Shown in pieces: positions 20,712-29,346 of a DNA stretch of 64,000 nucleotides. The translations under genes and the position numbers were made by a program. This DNA is from Halomonas heilongjiangensis (GTDB lineage: Bacteria > Pseudomonadota > Gammaproteobacteria > Pseudomonadales > Halomonadaceae): positions 1-64,000 of the forward strand of contig NZ_PNRE01000043.1 of NCBI RefSeq assembly GCF_002879645.1, in the 5' to 3' direction. Positions within the stretch are counted from its first letter, which is position 1; every line of letters begins with the position of its first letter. The notes under the pieces are model-generated. The model worked only from the letters and a program-made list of their open reading frames with translations. It did not search any database and was not told the origin of the DNA.

Positions 20712-21617
20712 ATGCCGACCGGACCGGCCTATCTGATCGTGGTGCTGGTGTGGGCCTCCACCCCGCTGGCCATCAAGTGGAGCGCCGAGGCCGGCGCCCC
20801 GGTGGGCAGCGTGATGCTGCGCATGCTGATCGCCTTCCTCATCGGCCTGGCGATCCTGCTCGCCCTGCAGGGCCGGTTGCGCCGCGACCGCCGGGCGCTG
20901 GCCAGCTACGCCGCCGCGGTGCCCGGGGTGTTCGGCGCCATGGCGCTGAGCTATCACGCCTCCATGAGCCTGCCCTCGGGCATGATGTCGGTGATGTTCG
21001 GCATGGCGCCGCTGATCTCGGGGCTGATCCTCCAGGCGCTGCCCGGAGCCACCAAGCTGCGCCGCTGGCACTGGATCGGCTGCGGCCTCGGCGTGCTGGG
21101 CCTGGCGGTGGTGTTCGCCGATAGCCTGGCGCTGGGACGCGACCAGCTCGCCGCACTCGCCATGATGCTGGCCGCGGTGACCCTGTTCAGCGGCAGCGGT
21201 ATCGCCGTGCAGCGGGTGGCCGCCGGGCTCGGTCCGCTGGAGCAGACCCTGGGCGCCCTGGCCTTCAGCCTGCCGTGCTTTCTCGCCCTGTGGCTGACCA
21301 GCGGCGAATCCTTGACCATCCCGCTCAGCCCCCGCGGGCTCTGGTCGGTGCTCTATCTGGCGCTGTTCGGGTCGCTGCTGGGCTTCCTCTGCTACTTCCT
21401 GATCCTCTCGCGGCTGCCCGCCGCCACCGTGGCGCTGGTGACCCTGATCACCCCGATGCTGGCCCTGACGCTCGGCATGACCCTGAACCGGGAGCAGCCC
21501 TCGGCCACGATGCTCGCCGGTGCCGCGCTGATCCTGGTGGCCCTCGGCGCCTACCTGTTCGGCGACCGCCTGGCCAGGCTCAAGGCCGAGGCGGCCGCCC
21601 TGCGTAGCCCGGAATAG
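20712..21617 (+). CDS. EamA/DMT-superfamily membrane permease
   Basis: 301 residues, almost entirely hydrophobic, with about ten predicted helices in two EamA repeats (roughly 1-140 and 150-290). It starts MPTGPAYLIVVLVWASTPLA with the typical WASTPLAIKW motif, and the second repeat contains YFLILSRLPAATVALVTLI. Such inner-membrane proteins export amino acids or other small metabolites; the substrate cannot be inferred. It follows the serA terminator, so it is a separate unit. Confidence 0.85.
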   Translation: MPTGPAYLIVVLVWASTPLAIKWSAEAGAPVGSVMLRMLIAFLIGLAILLALQGRLRRDRRALASYAAAVPGVFGAMALSYHASMSLPSGMMSVMFGMAPLISGLILQALPGATKLRRWHWIGCGLGVLGLAVVFADSLALGRDQLAALAMMLAAVTLFSGSGIAVQRVAAGLGPLEQTLGALAFSLPCFLALWLTSGESLTIPLSPRGLWSVLYLALFGSLLGFLCYFLILSRLPAATVALVTLITPMLALTLGMTLNREQPSATMLAGAALILVALGAYLFGDRLARLKAEAAALRSPE

Positions 21618-21710
21618 CCGGCGGGGACCAACTTTGGTCGCAGGCGTGTCGACAACGGCCTGTCGAACGCTAGGCTGCAGGCTGTCCCGTCCCTCACTGG
21701 AGATCCCCCC

Positions 21711-22493
21711 ATGCCGGATGACGCCCCGGTACTGCGCCATGACACCGACGGCGTGACCACCCTGACCCTCAACCGACCGCGCCACTTCAACGCCCTGTCC
21801 GAGGAGGTGATCGCCGCGCTCGGCGCCGAACTCGACCGGCTGGCCGGCGACGAGGACGTGCGCTGCGTGGTGCTCGCCGCCGAGGGCAAGGCCTTCTGCG
21901 CCGGCCACGACCTCAAGCAGATGCGCGCCACCCCCGACAAGGCCTATTACCAGGCGCTGTTCGCCCGCTGCGGCGAGCTGATGCAGGCCATCGTCGCCCT
22001 GCCGGTGCCGGTGATCGCCCGGGTGCAGGGCCTGGCCACCGCCGCCGGTTGCCAGCTGGTGGCCAGTTGCGACCTGGCGGTCGCGGCACACTCCGCCCGC
22101 TTCGCGGTCTCCGGCATCAACGTCGGGCTGTTCTGCTCCACCCCGGCGGTGGCGCTCAGCCGCAACGTGGGCCGCAAGCGAGCCATGGAGATGCTGTTCA
22201 CCGGCGAGTTCATCGACGCCGACCAGGCCCGGGACTGGGGGCTGGTCAACCGGGTCGCCGAGGACGACCGCCTCGACGCGGTACTCGGCGAGCTCACCGC
22301 CAGCCTCTGCGCCAAGAGCCGCGTGGCGCTGCGTACCGGCAAGGCGATGTTCCACCGTCAGTTGACCATGCCGCTGGAGGAGGCCTACGCCTATGCCGGG
22401 GAGACGATGGCCTGCAACATGATGGCCGAGGATGCCAGCGAGGGCATCGACGCCTTCATCGACAAACGCGCTCCTCGCTGGCGGCATCGATAG
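21711..22493 (+). CDS. Enoyl-CoA hydratase/isomerase family protein
   Basis: 260 residues with crotonase-fold motifs: EGKAFCAGHDLKQM supplies the oxyanion-hole region, and LATAAGCQLVASCDLAVAA forms the second CoA-binding segment. The AGHDL form resembles ECHDC3-like members more than classical FadB hydratases. At the first catalytic Glu position of hydratases I see no clear acidic residue, so hydration activity is uncertain. An IclR regulator follows at a distance of about 120 bases and may or may not control it. A GGAGA Shine-Dalgarno sequence precedes the ATG. Confidence 0.75.
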   Translation: MPDDAPVLRHDTDGVTTLTLNRPRHFNALSEEVIAALGAELDRLAGDEDVRCVVLAAEGKAFCAGHDLKQMRATPDKAYYQALFARCGELMQAIVALPVPVIARVQGLATAAGCQLVASCDLAVAAHSARFAVSGINVGLFCSTPAVALSRNVGRKRAMEMLFTGEFIDADQARDWGLVNRVAEDDRLDAVLGELTASLCAKSRVALRTGKAMFHRQLTMPLEEAYAYAGETMACNMMAEDASEGIDAFIDKRAPRWRHR

Positions 22494-22615
22494 CACGTGG
22501 CGGTGAACAACGAGCGCCGCAAGCACCGAATGGAAGCCATTTCCGCAAACGAGACAGGCCTGCCTCGACGGGGTATGCTGTGGCTTTTGTCGCGGGACGA
22601 GAGGGAGAGCATCAG

Positions 22616-23440
22616 GTGAGCGAAGGCAAGCGCAGAACGGCGGGGCGACCCGCCGGATCGGGCAAGAGTACCAGTGGCCACAGCCAGTCACTGGTCCGGG
22701 GGCTCAACATGCTCGAGCGCCTGGCGGCCAGCCCCGGCGGGCTGGCGCTCTCGGAGATCGCCGAGCAGGCCGACCTGGCGCCCTCGACCACCCATCGCCT
22801 GCTCCAGGCGCTGCAGAGTCAGGGCTTCGTGACCCAGGACAACGAGCTCGGGCTCTGGAAGATCGACGTCAAGACCTTCCGCATCGGCAACAGCTTCCTC
22901 GAGGCCCGCGACTTCGTGGCCACCAGCCGCCCCTTCCTGCGGCGTCTCACCGCCCAGACCGGCGAGACCGCCAACCTCGGCATCCGCGACGGCAGCACCG
23001 CGGTGTTCCTCGCCCAGAGCGAATCGCCACAGATGATGCGCATGATCACCCGCCTCGGCTCCCGGGCGCCGCTGCACGCCTCCGGGGTAGGCAAGGCGCT
23101 GATGGCCTGGCTGCCCGACGACGAGTTCGAGCGCGTCCTCACCGAACGCGGCCTGGCCCGGGTCACCGAGAACACCCGACACACCCCCGAGTCGCTGCGC
23201 GACGAACTCGCCCGGATCCGCCGCCATGGCTATGCCTGCGATCGCGAGGAGCACGCCATCGGCCTGCACTGCGTGGCGGCCTGCCTGCACGACGAGCACG
23301 GCATACCGCTGGCGGCCATCTCGGTCTCTGGGCCGGTGGCCCGCATTCCCGAGTCGCGGCTGGTGGAGCTCGGCGAGCTGGTGCGCGAGACCGCCGCCGA
23401 GATCACCGCACGCCTGGGCGGCCGACTCCCGGACGCCTAA
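22616..23440 (+). CDS. IclR-family transcriptional regulator
   Basis: 274 residues from a GTG at 22616 preceded by GAGGGAGAG; the open frame further upstream runs through the preceding gene and is not coding. The N-terminus is basic (SEGKRRTAGRPAGSGK), followed by a winged helix-turn-helix with LSEIAEQADLAPSTTHRLL and a C-terminal IclR effector domain with HASGVGKALMAWLP and GYACDREEHAIGLHCVAA. The family mostly controls catabolic operons in response to small acids. The local target is unknown, with the adjacent crotonase-like gene the nearest candidate. Confidence 0.88.
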   Translation: MSEGKRRTAGRPAGSGKSTSGHSQSLVRGLNMLERLAASPGGLALSEIAEQADLAPSTTHRLLQALQSQGFVTQDNELGLWKIDVKTFRIGNSFLEARDFVATSRPFLRRLTAQTGETANLGIRDGSTAVFLAQSESPQMMRMITRLGSRAPLHASGVGKALMAWLPDDEFERVLTERGLARVTENTRHTPESLRDELARIRRHGYACDREEHAIGLHCVAACLHDEHGIPLAAISVSGPVARIPESRLVELGELVRETAAEITARLGGRLPDA

Positions 23441-23582
23441 GCCTGCAGCCCTCACGGCCCGGCTGCTCGAGGAGCTGCGCAGCGGCAAGCCCATGACCAT
23501 CGCCGCGGCAGTGGCCTGCGGCAGCGTGCTTGACGACGACTTCGCGTCGAAAGCTGAACCCGTGGCGTCGTATCTCGGGTTA

Positions 23583-23747
23583 TCAACTCTTCCTGGAGGT
23601 CTTGGCGAAAAACGGCGTCATCACCTGGGCAACCTGTTTGCCCTGGCATTTCGGGCATTTGTGCTGCGTACTGGTGTGATCCGTCATGTGTTCGATTACT
23701 TCGAATTCCTCTCCGCATTTCTTGCAACGGTATTGATAAGTTGGCAT
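23583..23747 (-). CDS. FmdB-family zinc-ribbon protein
   Basis: 54 residues from the ATG at 23747, starting MPTYQYRCKKCGEEFEV, the invariant FmdB start; an upstream in-frame ATG would add 19 unrelated residues. Two CxxC knuckles (CKKC and CPKC) form a zinc ribbon. FmdB proteins are small putative regulators of unknown target. The base composition is near 50% G+C, clearly lower than the flanks, and it shares that feature with the neighbouring glutamine synthetase, so both probably arrived together. Confidence 0.85.
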   Translation of the reverse strand: MPTYQYRCKKCGEEFEVIEHMTDHTSTQHKCPKCQGKQVAQVMTPFFAKTSRKS

Positions 23748-23909
23748 AAGCGTATACCCTGCATTTTGTGGTGACCAAGCCATTTGTAACCAGTCGCCGG
23801 TCATTGGTTCCCATGCTTACCATGATAATAAATCACCTTTGCCCTGCCTGCCTGCAAGGCGGTGTGTGATCGAGCCACCATGAATTGACATCAGGGCCGG
23901 CGGCATCCA

Positions 23910-25322
23910 TCAGGCGTCGAAATACAAGGTAAACTCGTAAGGGTGGGGACGAAGGCGAACGGCGGAAACCTCGTTTTCCATCTTGTAGTCGATCCAGGTC
24001 TCGACCACGTCCTCGGTAAAGACATCGCCCTTGAGGAGGAACTCGTGGTCGTTTCGCAGCGCTTCCAGGGCTTCTTCCAGGGAGGACGGCGTCGAGGGAA
24101 CTTCCGCCAACTCCTCCCGGCTCATCGAGTAGATATCCTTGTCGAGGGGATCGCCGACCTCCAGCCGGCTCTGGATCCCGTCCAGCCCGGCCATCAGCAT
24201 TGCCGAGAATGCCAGGTAGCCATTGCATGAAGGATCTGGAAACCGCACCTCGATCCGTTTCGACTCGGGATTGGTTTGGTACATGGGGATGCGTACCGCT
24301 GCCGAACGGTTGCGACTGGAATAGGCCAGGTTAATCGGCGCCTCGAATCCCGGCACCAAACGCCGGTAGCTGTTGGTGGTGGGATTGGTGAACGCGGCCA
24401 GGGCCGGGGCATGTTTGAGAATGCCGGCGATGTAGTGCACGGCCAGAGGGCTGAGGCCCGCATAGCCGTCGCCGGCGAACAGCGGTTTACCCTCTTTCCA
24501 GAGGCTCTGGTGTACGTGCATGCCGGTCCCGTTATCCTGGAATACCGGTTTGGGCATGAAAGTGACGGTCTTTCCGTGGCGGCGGGCCACGTTCTTTATC
24601 ACATACTTGTACCACATCAGGCCGTCCCCCATTTCCTGGATGGCCAGATAACGCATGTCGATTTCACCCTGTCCCGCCGTTGCCACCTCGTGGTGATGAG
24701 CCTCGACACGATAGCCAAGCTTTTCCAGGGTCAATACCATTTCGGAGCGGATGTCCTGCAGCGAATCCGTGGGTGGCACAGGGAAATATCCTTCCTTGTA
24801 CCGCGGCTTGTACCCCAGATTTGGCCACTCTTCCCGCCCGGTATTCCACTGGCCTTCTATCGAATCTATGAAGTAGTAACCACATTGTTGGTTCTGTTCA
24901 TACCGGACATCGTCGAGGATGAAGAACTCGGCTTCCGGGCCAAAATAGGCGACATCTCCGATGCCGGTGTTGTTCAGGTAGTCCGCCGCCTTGCGCGCGA
25001 TGTTTCGGGGGTCACGACTATATGCCTCGCGGGTGACGGGATCCACGATATCGCAAATTAGGGAGAGCGTGGCAACTTCGGTGAAGGGGTCAAGTACTGC
25101 GGTATTCGGGTCCGGAACCACCAGCATGTCGGAGGCGTGGATCGCCTGCCATCCGCGGATTGATGAGCCGTCAAAGCCGATCCCGGCATCAAAAGCGTTT
25201 TCATCCAATTCACTGACAGGAATGGAGAAATGCTGCCACATCCCCAGGATATCGGAGAACTTCAGGTCCACGATTTCGCAATGCTGGTCCTTTGAGAACT
25301 CGAGGGCTTGTTTCGGATTCAT
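23910..25322 (-). CDS. glnA: Glutamine synthetase type I, low-G+C, probably horizontally acquired
   Basis: 470 residues, standard for GSI. It ligates ammonia to glutamate with ATP in the cytoplasm. Landmarks: [30 protein letters not shown] (metal-binding Glu), [19 protein letters not shown] and NRSAAVRIP (ATP/glutamate site). Tyr398 in [10 protein letters not shown] aligns with the adenylylated Tyr of E. coli GlnA, so it belongs to the adenylylatable GSI-beta group. GGGAGG precedes the ATG. Codon use is more A/T-rich than in the neighbours, there is no ntrBC next to it, and gene remnants lie upstream, all signs of transfer. It is probably not the organism's only GS. Confidence 0.93.
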   Translation of the reverse strand: MNPKQALEFSKDQHCEIVDLKFSDILGMWQHFSIPVSELDENAFDAGIGFDGSSIRGWQAIHASDMLVVPDPNTAVLDPFTEVATLSLICDIVDPVTREAYSRDPRNIARKAADYLNNTGIGDVAYFGPEAEFFILDDVRYEQNQQCGYYFIDSIEGQWNTGREEWPNLGYKPRYKEGYFPVPPTDSLQDIRSEMVLTLEKLGYRVEAHHHEVATAGQGEIDMRYLAIQEMGDGLMWYKYVIKNVARRHGKTVTFMPKPVFQDNGTGMHVHQSLWKEGKPLFAGDGYAGLSPLAVHYIAGILKHAPALAAFTNPTTNSYRRLVPGFEAPINLAYSSRNRSAAVRIPMYQTNPESKRIEVRFPDPSCNGYLAFSAMLMAGLDGIQSRLEVGDPLDKDIYSMSREELAEVPSTPSSLEEALEALRNDHEFLLKGDVFTEDVVETWIDYKMENEVSAVRLRPHPYEFTLYFDA

Positions 25323-25618
25323 GCCAAGCCTCCCGCACCGGCCGATACGGCCATTTATTGATAAAGGTGCTGTGCCTTTTCCGGTGTATCGTTGGTTGGG
25401 AAACGTCCTCTACACCCCACAGGGGCTCGAAGTCCCTTGCTGAGGCGATGGTTGTTTAGGCTAATGTATAAGCCTAGTTCGGGAGTGACAACTTTGCCAG
25501 AGAGAAGGGCACGAGTGCCCGCCCACAGGCACAAGTGCCGATGATTGATGACCCATTGCTGATATTGCAATCGTCGGGCGCCTCCGGACGGTAGCGCCGT
25601 CAGGCGCTACGTTGCGTT
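25323..25618 (-). promoter_or_regulatory. Upstream region of glnA with several dyads
   Basis: About 300 bases without a gene, A+T-richer than the flanks, that must contain the glnA promoter. Visible structures: TAGGCT (25457-25462) and AGCCTA (25471-25476) around an 8-base spacer; two dyads GGGCAC-GA-GTGCCC (25507-25520) and GGCAC-AA-GTGCC (25528-25539), with centres exactly 20 bp apart; and a hairpin GTAGCGCC-GTCA-GGCGCTAC (25591-25610) directly after the ychF remnant. The 20-bp spacing suggests two operator copies on one DNA face. No NtrC-type site was found. Confidence 0.45.
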
Positions 25619-25804
25619 TTAAACGTTGCAACGGAGGTGAATTACGCCCTCGTCCCTGACGATATGTAGCCCTTGCCTTCCAGCCGCAAACCTGCCGACG
25701 TCTTTCGCACCTTGCTCGCTCTTGTCGGCGATAAAGTCGTCGTGGCTGACCACTTCGGCACTGATTAAGCCCCTTGCGAGATCGGTGCGGATTATCCCTG
25801 CCGT
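25619..25804 (-). pseudogene. ychF: Remnant of ychF (C-terminal 61 codons)
   Basis: An open minus-strand frame without ATG, ending in TAA at 25619-25621, reads RTDLARGLISAEVVSHDDFI, then EQGAKDVGRF and HIVRDEGVIHLRCNV. This aligns along its whole length with the C-terminal TGS domain of the ATPase YchF/OLA1 (E. coli: [29 protein letters not shown], ending NFLFNV). The frame is intact to the natural C-terminus but the upstream 300 codons are absent, so this is a truncated fragment. It abuts a second remnant, of dctM, on its right. The match was made from memory of the family, not by database search. Confidence 0.8.
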
Positions 25805-25811
25805 CCTACTA

Positions 25812-25874
25812 CAACAAGTTGGCGAAGATCAGCGCGGTCGGCACCACCACGAACAGCATCGCTGTGGTGCGCAC
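25812..25874 (-). pseudogene. Remnant of a second TRAP dctM gene
   Basis: A 61-base stretch (25815-25875 approximately) matches an internal part of the intact dctM at about 26855-26915 with only five mismatches by my count. On the minus strand it reads VRTTAMLFVVVPTALIFANL and then meets two in-frame stop codons, while the intact gene reads VRTTAMLFAVVLTALIFANF. Conservation of the reading frame suggests a paralogue fragment or partial duplication. It starts about 10 bases after the stop of the MarR gene and ends where the ychF remnant begins. Confidence 0.75.
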
Positions 25875-25881
25875 CGCAACG

Positions 25882-26397
25882 CTAGCCGATGCGCTCGAGC
25901 TGGCGCTCCAGCTTGCGCATGGCGTGAAGCAGGTCACGGTATTCGCCGGCGGTCAGGGTCGCCACCAGTTCGGCCTCCCAGGCCTGGGCCTCGGGAATCA
26001 GCTCGCCGAGCAGTGCCTGGCCCGCCTCGGTGAGGCGCAGGTCGTGCAGCCGCTGGTCCCGGCTCGAGGGACTGCGGCTGATCAGGCCGCGATCCACCAG
26101 CGCCTGCACCGCCCGCGAGACCCGCGCCTTGTCCATGCGCGTCGCCTCGCAGATCTGCTTGGCATTGAGCAGGTCGCGGTGGCTGAGCCAGGCCAGCACC
26201 CGCCACTGGGCCACGTTGAGCGCGTAGCGTTCCTCGTACATTCTCGCCAGTTCGTCGCTGATGCGATCGGCCAGGCTGTTGAGCCGATAGGGAAGGAACT
26301 GGTTGAGGTCCAGCTCGGGCTTGGTGGGCAGCCCCGCCCGGTTGACGCCCTGCCGCTCGTCTTCCGGAGCCGGCGGCACTTGCTTGCGGTCCATCAA
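25882..26397 (-). CDS. MarR-family transcriptional regulator (HpaR/HosA-like)
   Basis: 171 residues with a winged helix-turn-helix: LAWLSHRDLLNAKQICEATR, then the recognition helix in MDKARVSRAVQALVDRGLIS and the wing with RDQRLHDLRLTEAG. MarR dimers usually repress and respond to aromatic acids. It lies about 50 bases downstream of a TRAP transporter operon and faces the homogentisate-type operon, so it is the natural candidate regulator for hydroxyphenylacetate use. Two start codons (26397, 26394) are possible. Its 3' side is bordered by gene debris. Confidence 0.85.
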   Translation of the reverse strand: MMDRKQVPPAPEDERQGVNRAGLPTKPELDLNQFLPYRLNSLADRISDELARMYEERYALNVAQWRVLAWLSHRDLLNAKQICEATRMDKARVSRAVQALVDRGLISRSPSSRDQRLHDLRLTEAGQALLGELIPEAQAWEAELVATLTAGEYRDLLHAMRKLERQLERIG

Positions 26398-26445
26398 GCG
26401 ATCTCCCTGTCGATCACGATACGCCGGCCCTGTCGCCCGGCGAGG

Positions 26446-27741
26446 TCAGTAGAGCAGTTGCGGCAGGAACAGCACGATACCCGGGAACACCAGCACCAGC
26501 AACGCGCGCGCCGTGCCCGCCACCCAGAACGGCGTCACCCCGCGGAAGATCGTCCCCGTCGACACGTCCGGCAGCACCGCCCGCAGCACGAAGACGTTCA
26601 TCCCCACCGGCGGCGTGATCAGGCTGATCTCGATCACGATCACCACCAGGATGCCGAACCACACCAGGTCGTAGCCCAGCCCCGCCACCACCGGGAAGAA
26701 CACCGGCACCGTCAGCAGCAGCATCGACATGCTCTCGAACACGCAACCGAGCAGCACGTAGATCGCCAGGATCACCAGGATCACCACGAACGGCGCCACG
26801 TCGAGCCCGTTGACGATCTGCAGCAGGTCGCCCGGCAGCCCGGCGCGGTTGATGAAGTTGGCGAAGATCAGCGCCGTCAACACCACCGCGAACAGCATCG
26901 CGGTGGTGCGCACCGTGTCCATCAGCACGTTCATCAGCACCCGCGGGGTCAGCGCGCGGCGCATCAGGGCGATCACGAAGGCCCCCATGGCGCCGATGCC
27001 CGCCGCCTCGGTGGGCGTGAACACCCCCAGGTAGATGCCGCCGATCACCAGCACGAACAGCGCCAGGGTGCTGCCCACGCTCTTCAGCGCCGCCATGCGC
27101 TCGGGCCAGGGCACCCGCTCGCCGGCCGGGCCGGCCGCGGGGTCGCGCCACAGCACCCACTTCACCGCCGCGAGATACATGACGATGCCCAACATCCCGG
27201 GAATGAAGCCCGCGGCGAACAGCTCGCGGATGCTGGTCTCGGTGAGGATCCCGTAGATCACCAGCATCACGCTGGGCGGGATCAGGATGCCCAGGGTGCC
27301 GCCGGCGGCGATCGACGCCGCGGCCAGCGAGTCCTTGTAGCCGTACTTGCGCATCTGCGGCATGGCGACCCTGCCCATGGTCGCCGCCGTGGCCAGGCTC
27401 GAACCGCAGATCGCGCTGAAGCCGCCGCAGGCGACGATGGTGGCCATCGCCTGGCCGCCCTTGCGATGGCCGAGGAAGCCGTTGGAGGCCCGGAACAGCG
27501 CATCCGACAGCCCGGCATGGGAGACGAAGTTGCCCATCAGGATGAACAGCGGGATCACCGACAGGCCGTAGTCCATGCCGGTATCCACCACCCGCCGCGC
27601 GGCCATCGCCTCGGCGGCACTCCAGTTGCCGGTCAGGTAGTAGAAGCCGACGAAGCCGACGATGCCCATGGCGAACGCCAGCGGCACCCGCAGGAAGGCC
27701 AGCAGCAGCAGGGCGGCGAAGCCATAGAAGGACTCGATCAT
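26446..27741 (-). CDS. dctM: TRAP transporter large permease (DctM)
   Basis: 431 residues from the ATG at 27741, which overlaps the dctQ stop as ATGA; longer upstream readings are shadows of dctQ. About twelve hydrophobic segments are visible, with the DctM motifs CGGFSAICGSSLATAATMGR and GGTLGILIPPSVMLVIYG. It couples sodium-gradient-driven uptake of the ligand delivered by DctP across the inner membrane. Length is typical. Confidence 0.92.
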   Translation of the reverse strand: MIESFYGFAALLLLAFLRVPLAFAMGIVGFVGFYYLTGNWSAAEAMAARRVVDTGMDYGLSVIPLFILMGNFVSHAGLSDALFRASNGFLGHRKGGQAMATIVACGGFSAICGSSLATAATMGRVAMPQMRKYGYKDSLAAASIAAGGTLGILIPPSVMLVIYGILTETSIRELFAAGFIPGMLGIVMYLAAVKWVLWRDPAAGPAGERVPWPERMAALKSVGSTLALFVLVIGGIYLGVFTPTEAAGIGAMGAFVIALMRRALTPRVLMNVLMDTVRTTAMLFAVVLTALIFANFINRAGLPGDLLQIVNGLDVAPFVVILVILAIYVLLGCVFESMSMLLLTVPVFFPVVAGLGYDLVWFGILVVIVIEISLITPPVGMNVFVLRAVLPDVSTGTIFRGVTPFWVAGTARALLVLVFPGIVLFLPQLLY

Positions 27742-28277
27742 TGATCGCCTCCCGGGCTCAGCGACCCACCGCGTTCGACCACCTTGAGGCCCTCGAGGAA
27801 GTAGAGCACGGCACGCCCCAGGGTCAGCAGCGCGGAGACCGCCAGCATGATCGCCATCAGGGAGATCAGGTAGCCCACGGGAATGCGCAGGAATTCGGTG
27901 ACGTCGCCCCAGTCGAAGGCCCGCACGCCCAGCGCCCAGACCCGCCCGGCCATCACCCACAGCGCCGCGGTGACGATCAGGTTGACGATCACCTGGCGCA
28001 GCCAGATCCAGCGCGCCGGGAAGATGGCGTCGAGCAGGTCGACGCTGATGTGCTCCTCGCGCCAGCACACCACCGGCAGCGACAGGAAGATCACCGCCGC
28101 CAGCATCAGCTGGGTCAGCTCCACGGCACCGAGGATCGGCGAATTGAAGAAGTAGCGGCCGCTCACGTCGGCGGTGGTCAACAGCATCATGGCGAAGAGG
28201 GTGGCGCCCGCCACCCCCTCCAGCCCCAGCTGCATGACTCGGCCAACGCGCGACCAGGGGGTCGACATGCTAGTCAT
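27738..28277 (-). CDS. dctQ: TRAP transporter small permease (DctQ)
   Basis: 179 residues from the ATG at 28277, selected for the AGGAG upstream; an extra 27-residue upstream extension is hydrophilic and unlike the family. Four hydrophobic helices are visible, including MMLLTTADVSGRYFFNSPI, the DctQ motif, and REEHISVDLL. It forms the membrane unit with DctM. It sits 19 bases after dctP. Confidence 0.9.
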   Translation of the reverse strand: MTSMSTPWSRVGRVMQLGLEGVAGATLFAMMLLTTADVSGRYFFNSPILGAVELTQLMLAAVIFLSLPVVCWREEHISVDLLDAIFPARWIWLRQVIVNLIVTAALWVMAGRVWALGVRAFDWGDVTEFLRIPVGYLISLMAIMLAVSALLTLGRAVLYFLEGLKVVERGGSLSPGGDQ

Positions 28278-28296
28278 GGTCGGCTCCTGACGGGGG

Positions 28297-29346
28297 TTAT
28301 TCCTGCACCACGCGCGATTCGATGCCGTCGCCTTCGGCCGCCACGGACAGCTGCTCACGGAAGAAACTCAGCGCCTCCTTGGCATCCAGGTCGCCACGGC
28401 TGACCTTGTCGGCCCACTGGTCGATCAGCTCGTCGCTGATCTCCCCGAGCATGGCGATATCCGCCTCGGAGGCCTGGGTGAAGGTGTTGCCCAGTTCCTC
28501 GGCAAAGGCGACGCCGCGCTCGTCGGAGACATCCATCATGTAGCCGAACAGCCGCGAGAGGGACTCCCCCGAGACCGCCTCGATGGCCTCGCGATCCTCG
28601 GCGGAGACCTGGTCCCAGACCATCGGGTTCATGACGATGGCGAAGCTGCCCCGGTAGAAGCCGCCGTCGACCTGCAGGGTATTGGGCAGCACCTCGGCCA
28701 CGCGGAAGCTGCGCAGCCCTTCGAGGGTCAGCATGGCGCCGTCGATGACGCCCTGGGAGGCCGCCTCGTAGACGCCGGTGGGCGGCAACGCCACGCCGGT
28801 CACCTGCAGGGCATTGGTCAGGTCGGTCATCACGCCACCGCCGACGCGCAAGCGCTTGCCGGTGAGGCCGTCGAGGTTCTCGACGTGCTCGGCGGTGAAG
28901 ATCTGGCCGGGGCCATGCACGCCCACGGCCATGACCTCCAACCCCCTGTGCTCGTTGGCCTGGGCCAGGTACTCCTGGTGAGTGCGCCAGTAGGCGGCGG
29001 AAGCGGCCTCGGAGGAGAAGTCCTCGAAGGTGGGAAACTCCGGCAACTGCGTCAGTGCGAAACGCCCCGCCATGTGGCCGTGGAAGATCCAGCTGGCATC
29101 GGCGACGCCGTCGGCGACCAGTGCCATCTGGGCCGCGGGCGGCCCCAGGTCCTCGGTGACCTGGAGCGTCACGCGGCCTTCGGTGGCCTCCTCGATCCAG
29201 CTCTTCCAGGTCGGCCAGACGATGGTATTGATGCCGTGGTTGGGCCCACCCCAGCTGCTGACGTTGATGGTGGTCTGGGCCAGGGCCTGCGAGCTCAGGG
29301 TCGCGGCGGCCAGGGTGCCCAGCAGCAATCCGGTTATCTTGTTCAT
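28297..29346 (-). CDS. dctP: TRAP transporter solute-binding protein (DctP)
   Basis: 349 residues with a Sec signal peptide (MNKITGLLLGTLAAATLSSQ, cleavage after ALA near residue 23). The mature part is a DctP-type periplasmic binding protein with VADGVADASWIFHGHMAGRF and TGKRLRVGGGVMTDL, the latter containing the ligand-carboxylate Arg region. First gene of dctP-dctQ-dctM. It is divergent from the homogentisate operon, which suggests that it imports the aromatic acid used there; this is inference. Confidence 0.9.
   Translation of the reverse strand: MNKITGLLLGTLAAATLSSQALAQTTINVSSWGGPNHGINTIVWPTWKSWIEEATEGRVTLQVTEDLGPPAAQMALVADGVADASWIFHGHMAGRFALTQLPEFPTFEDFSSEAASAAYWRTHQEYLAQANEHRGLEVMAVGVHGPGQIFTAEHVENLDGLTGKRLRVGGGVMTDLTNALQVTGVALPPTGVYEAASQGVIDGAMLTLEGLRSFRVAEVLPNTLQVDGGFYRGSFAIVMNPMVWDQVSAEDREAIEAVSGESLSRLFGYMMDVSDERGVAFAEELGNTFTQASEADIAMLGEISDELIDQWADKVSRGDLDAKEALSFFREQLSVAAEGDGIESRVVQE

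Noticed and set aside
23441..23560. A gene remnant after the IclR stop (frame reading ARLLEELRSGKPMTIAAAV)
   Set aside because: Short and open, but I could not match it to any family with confidence; it may be chance coding potential in G+C-rich DNA.
25507..25539. NtrC-binding site upstream of glnA
   Set aside because: NtrC sites have GCAC and GTGC separated by about seven bases; here the halves are separated by two, so nitrogen control by NtrC is not supported.
25774..27744. A 656-codon plus-strand frame opposite the MarR and dctM genes
   Set aside because: His/Gln/Arg-rich shadow reading with no domain; the minus strand has clear MarR and DctM proteins.
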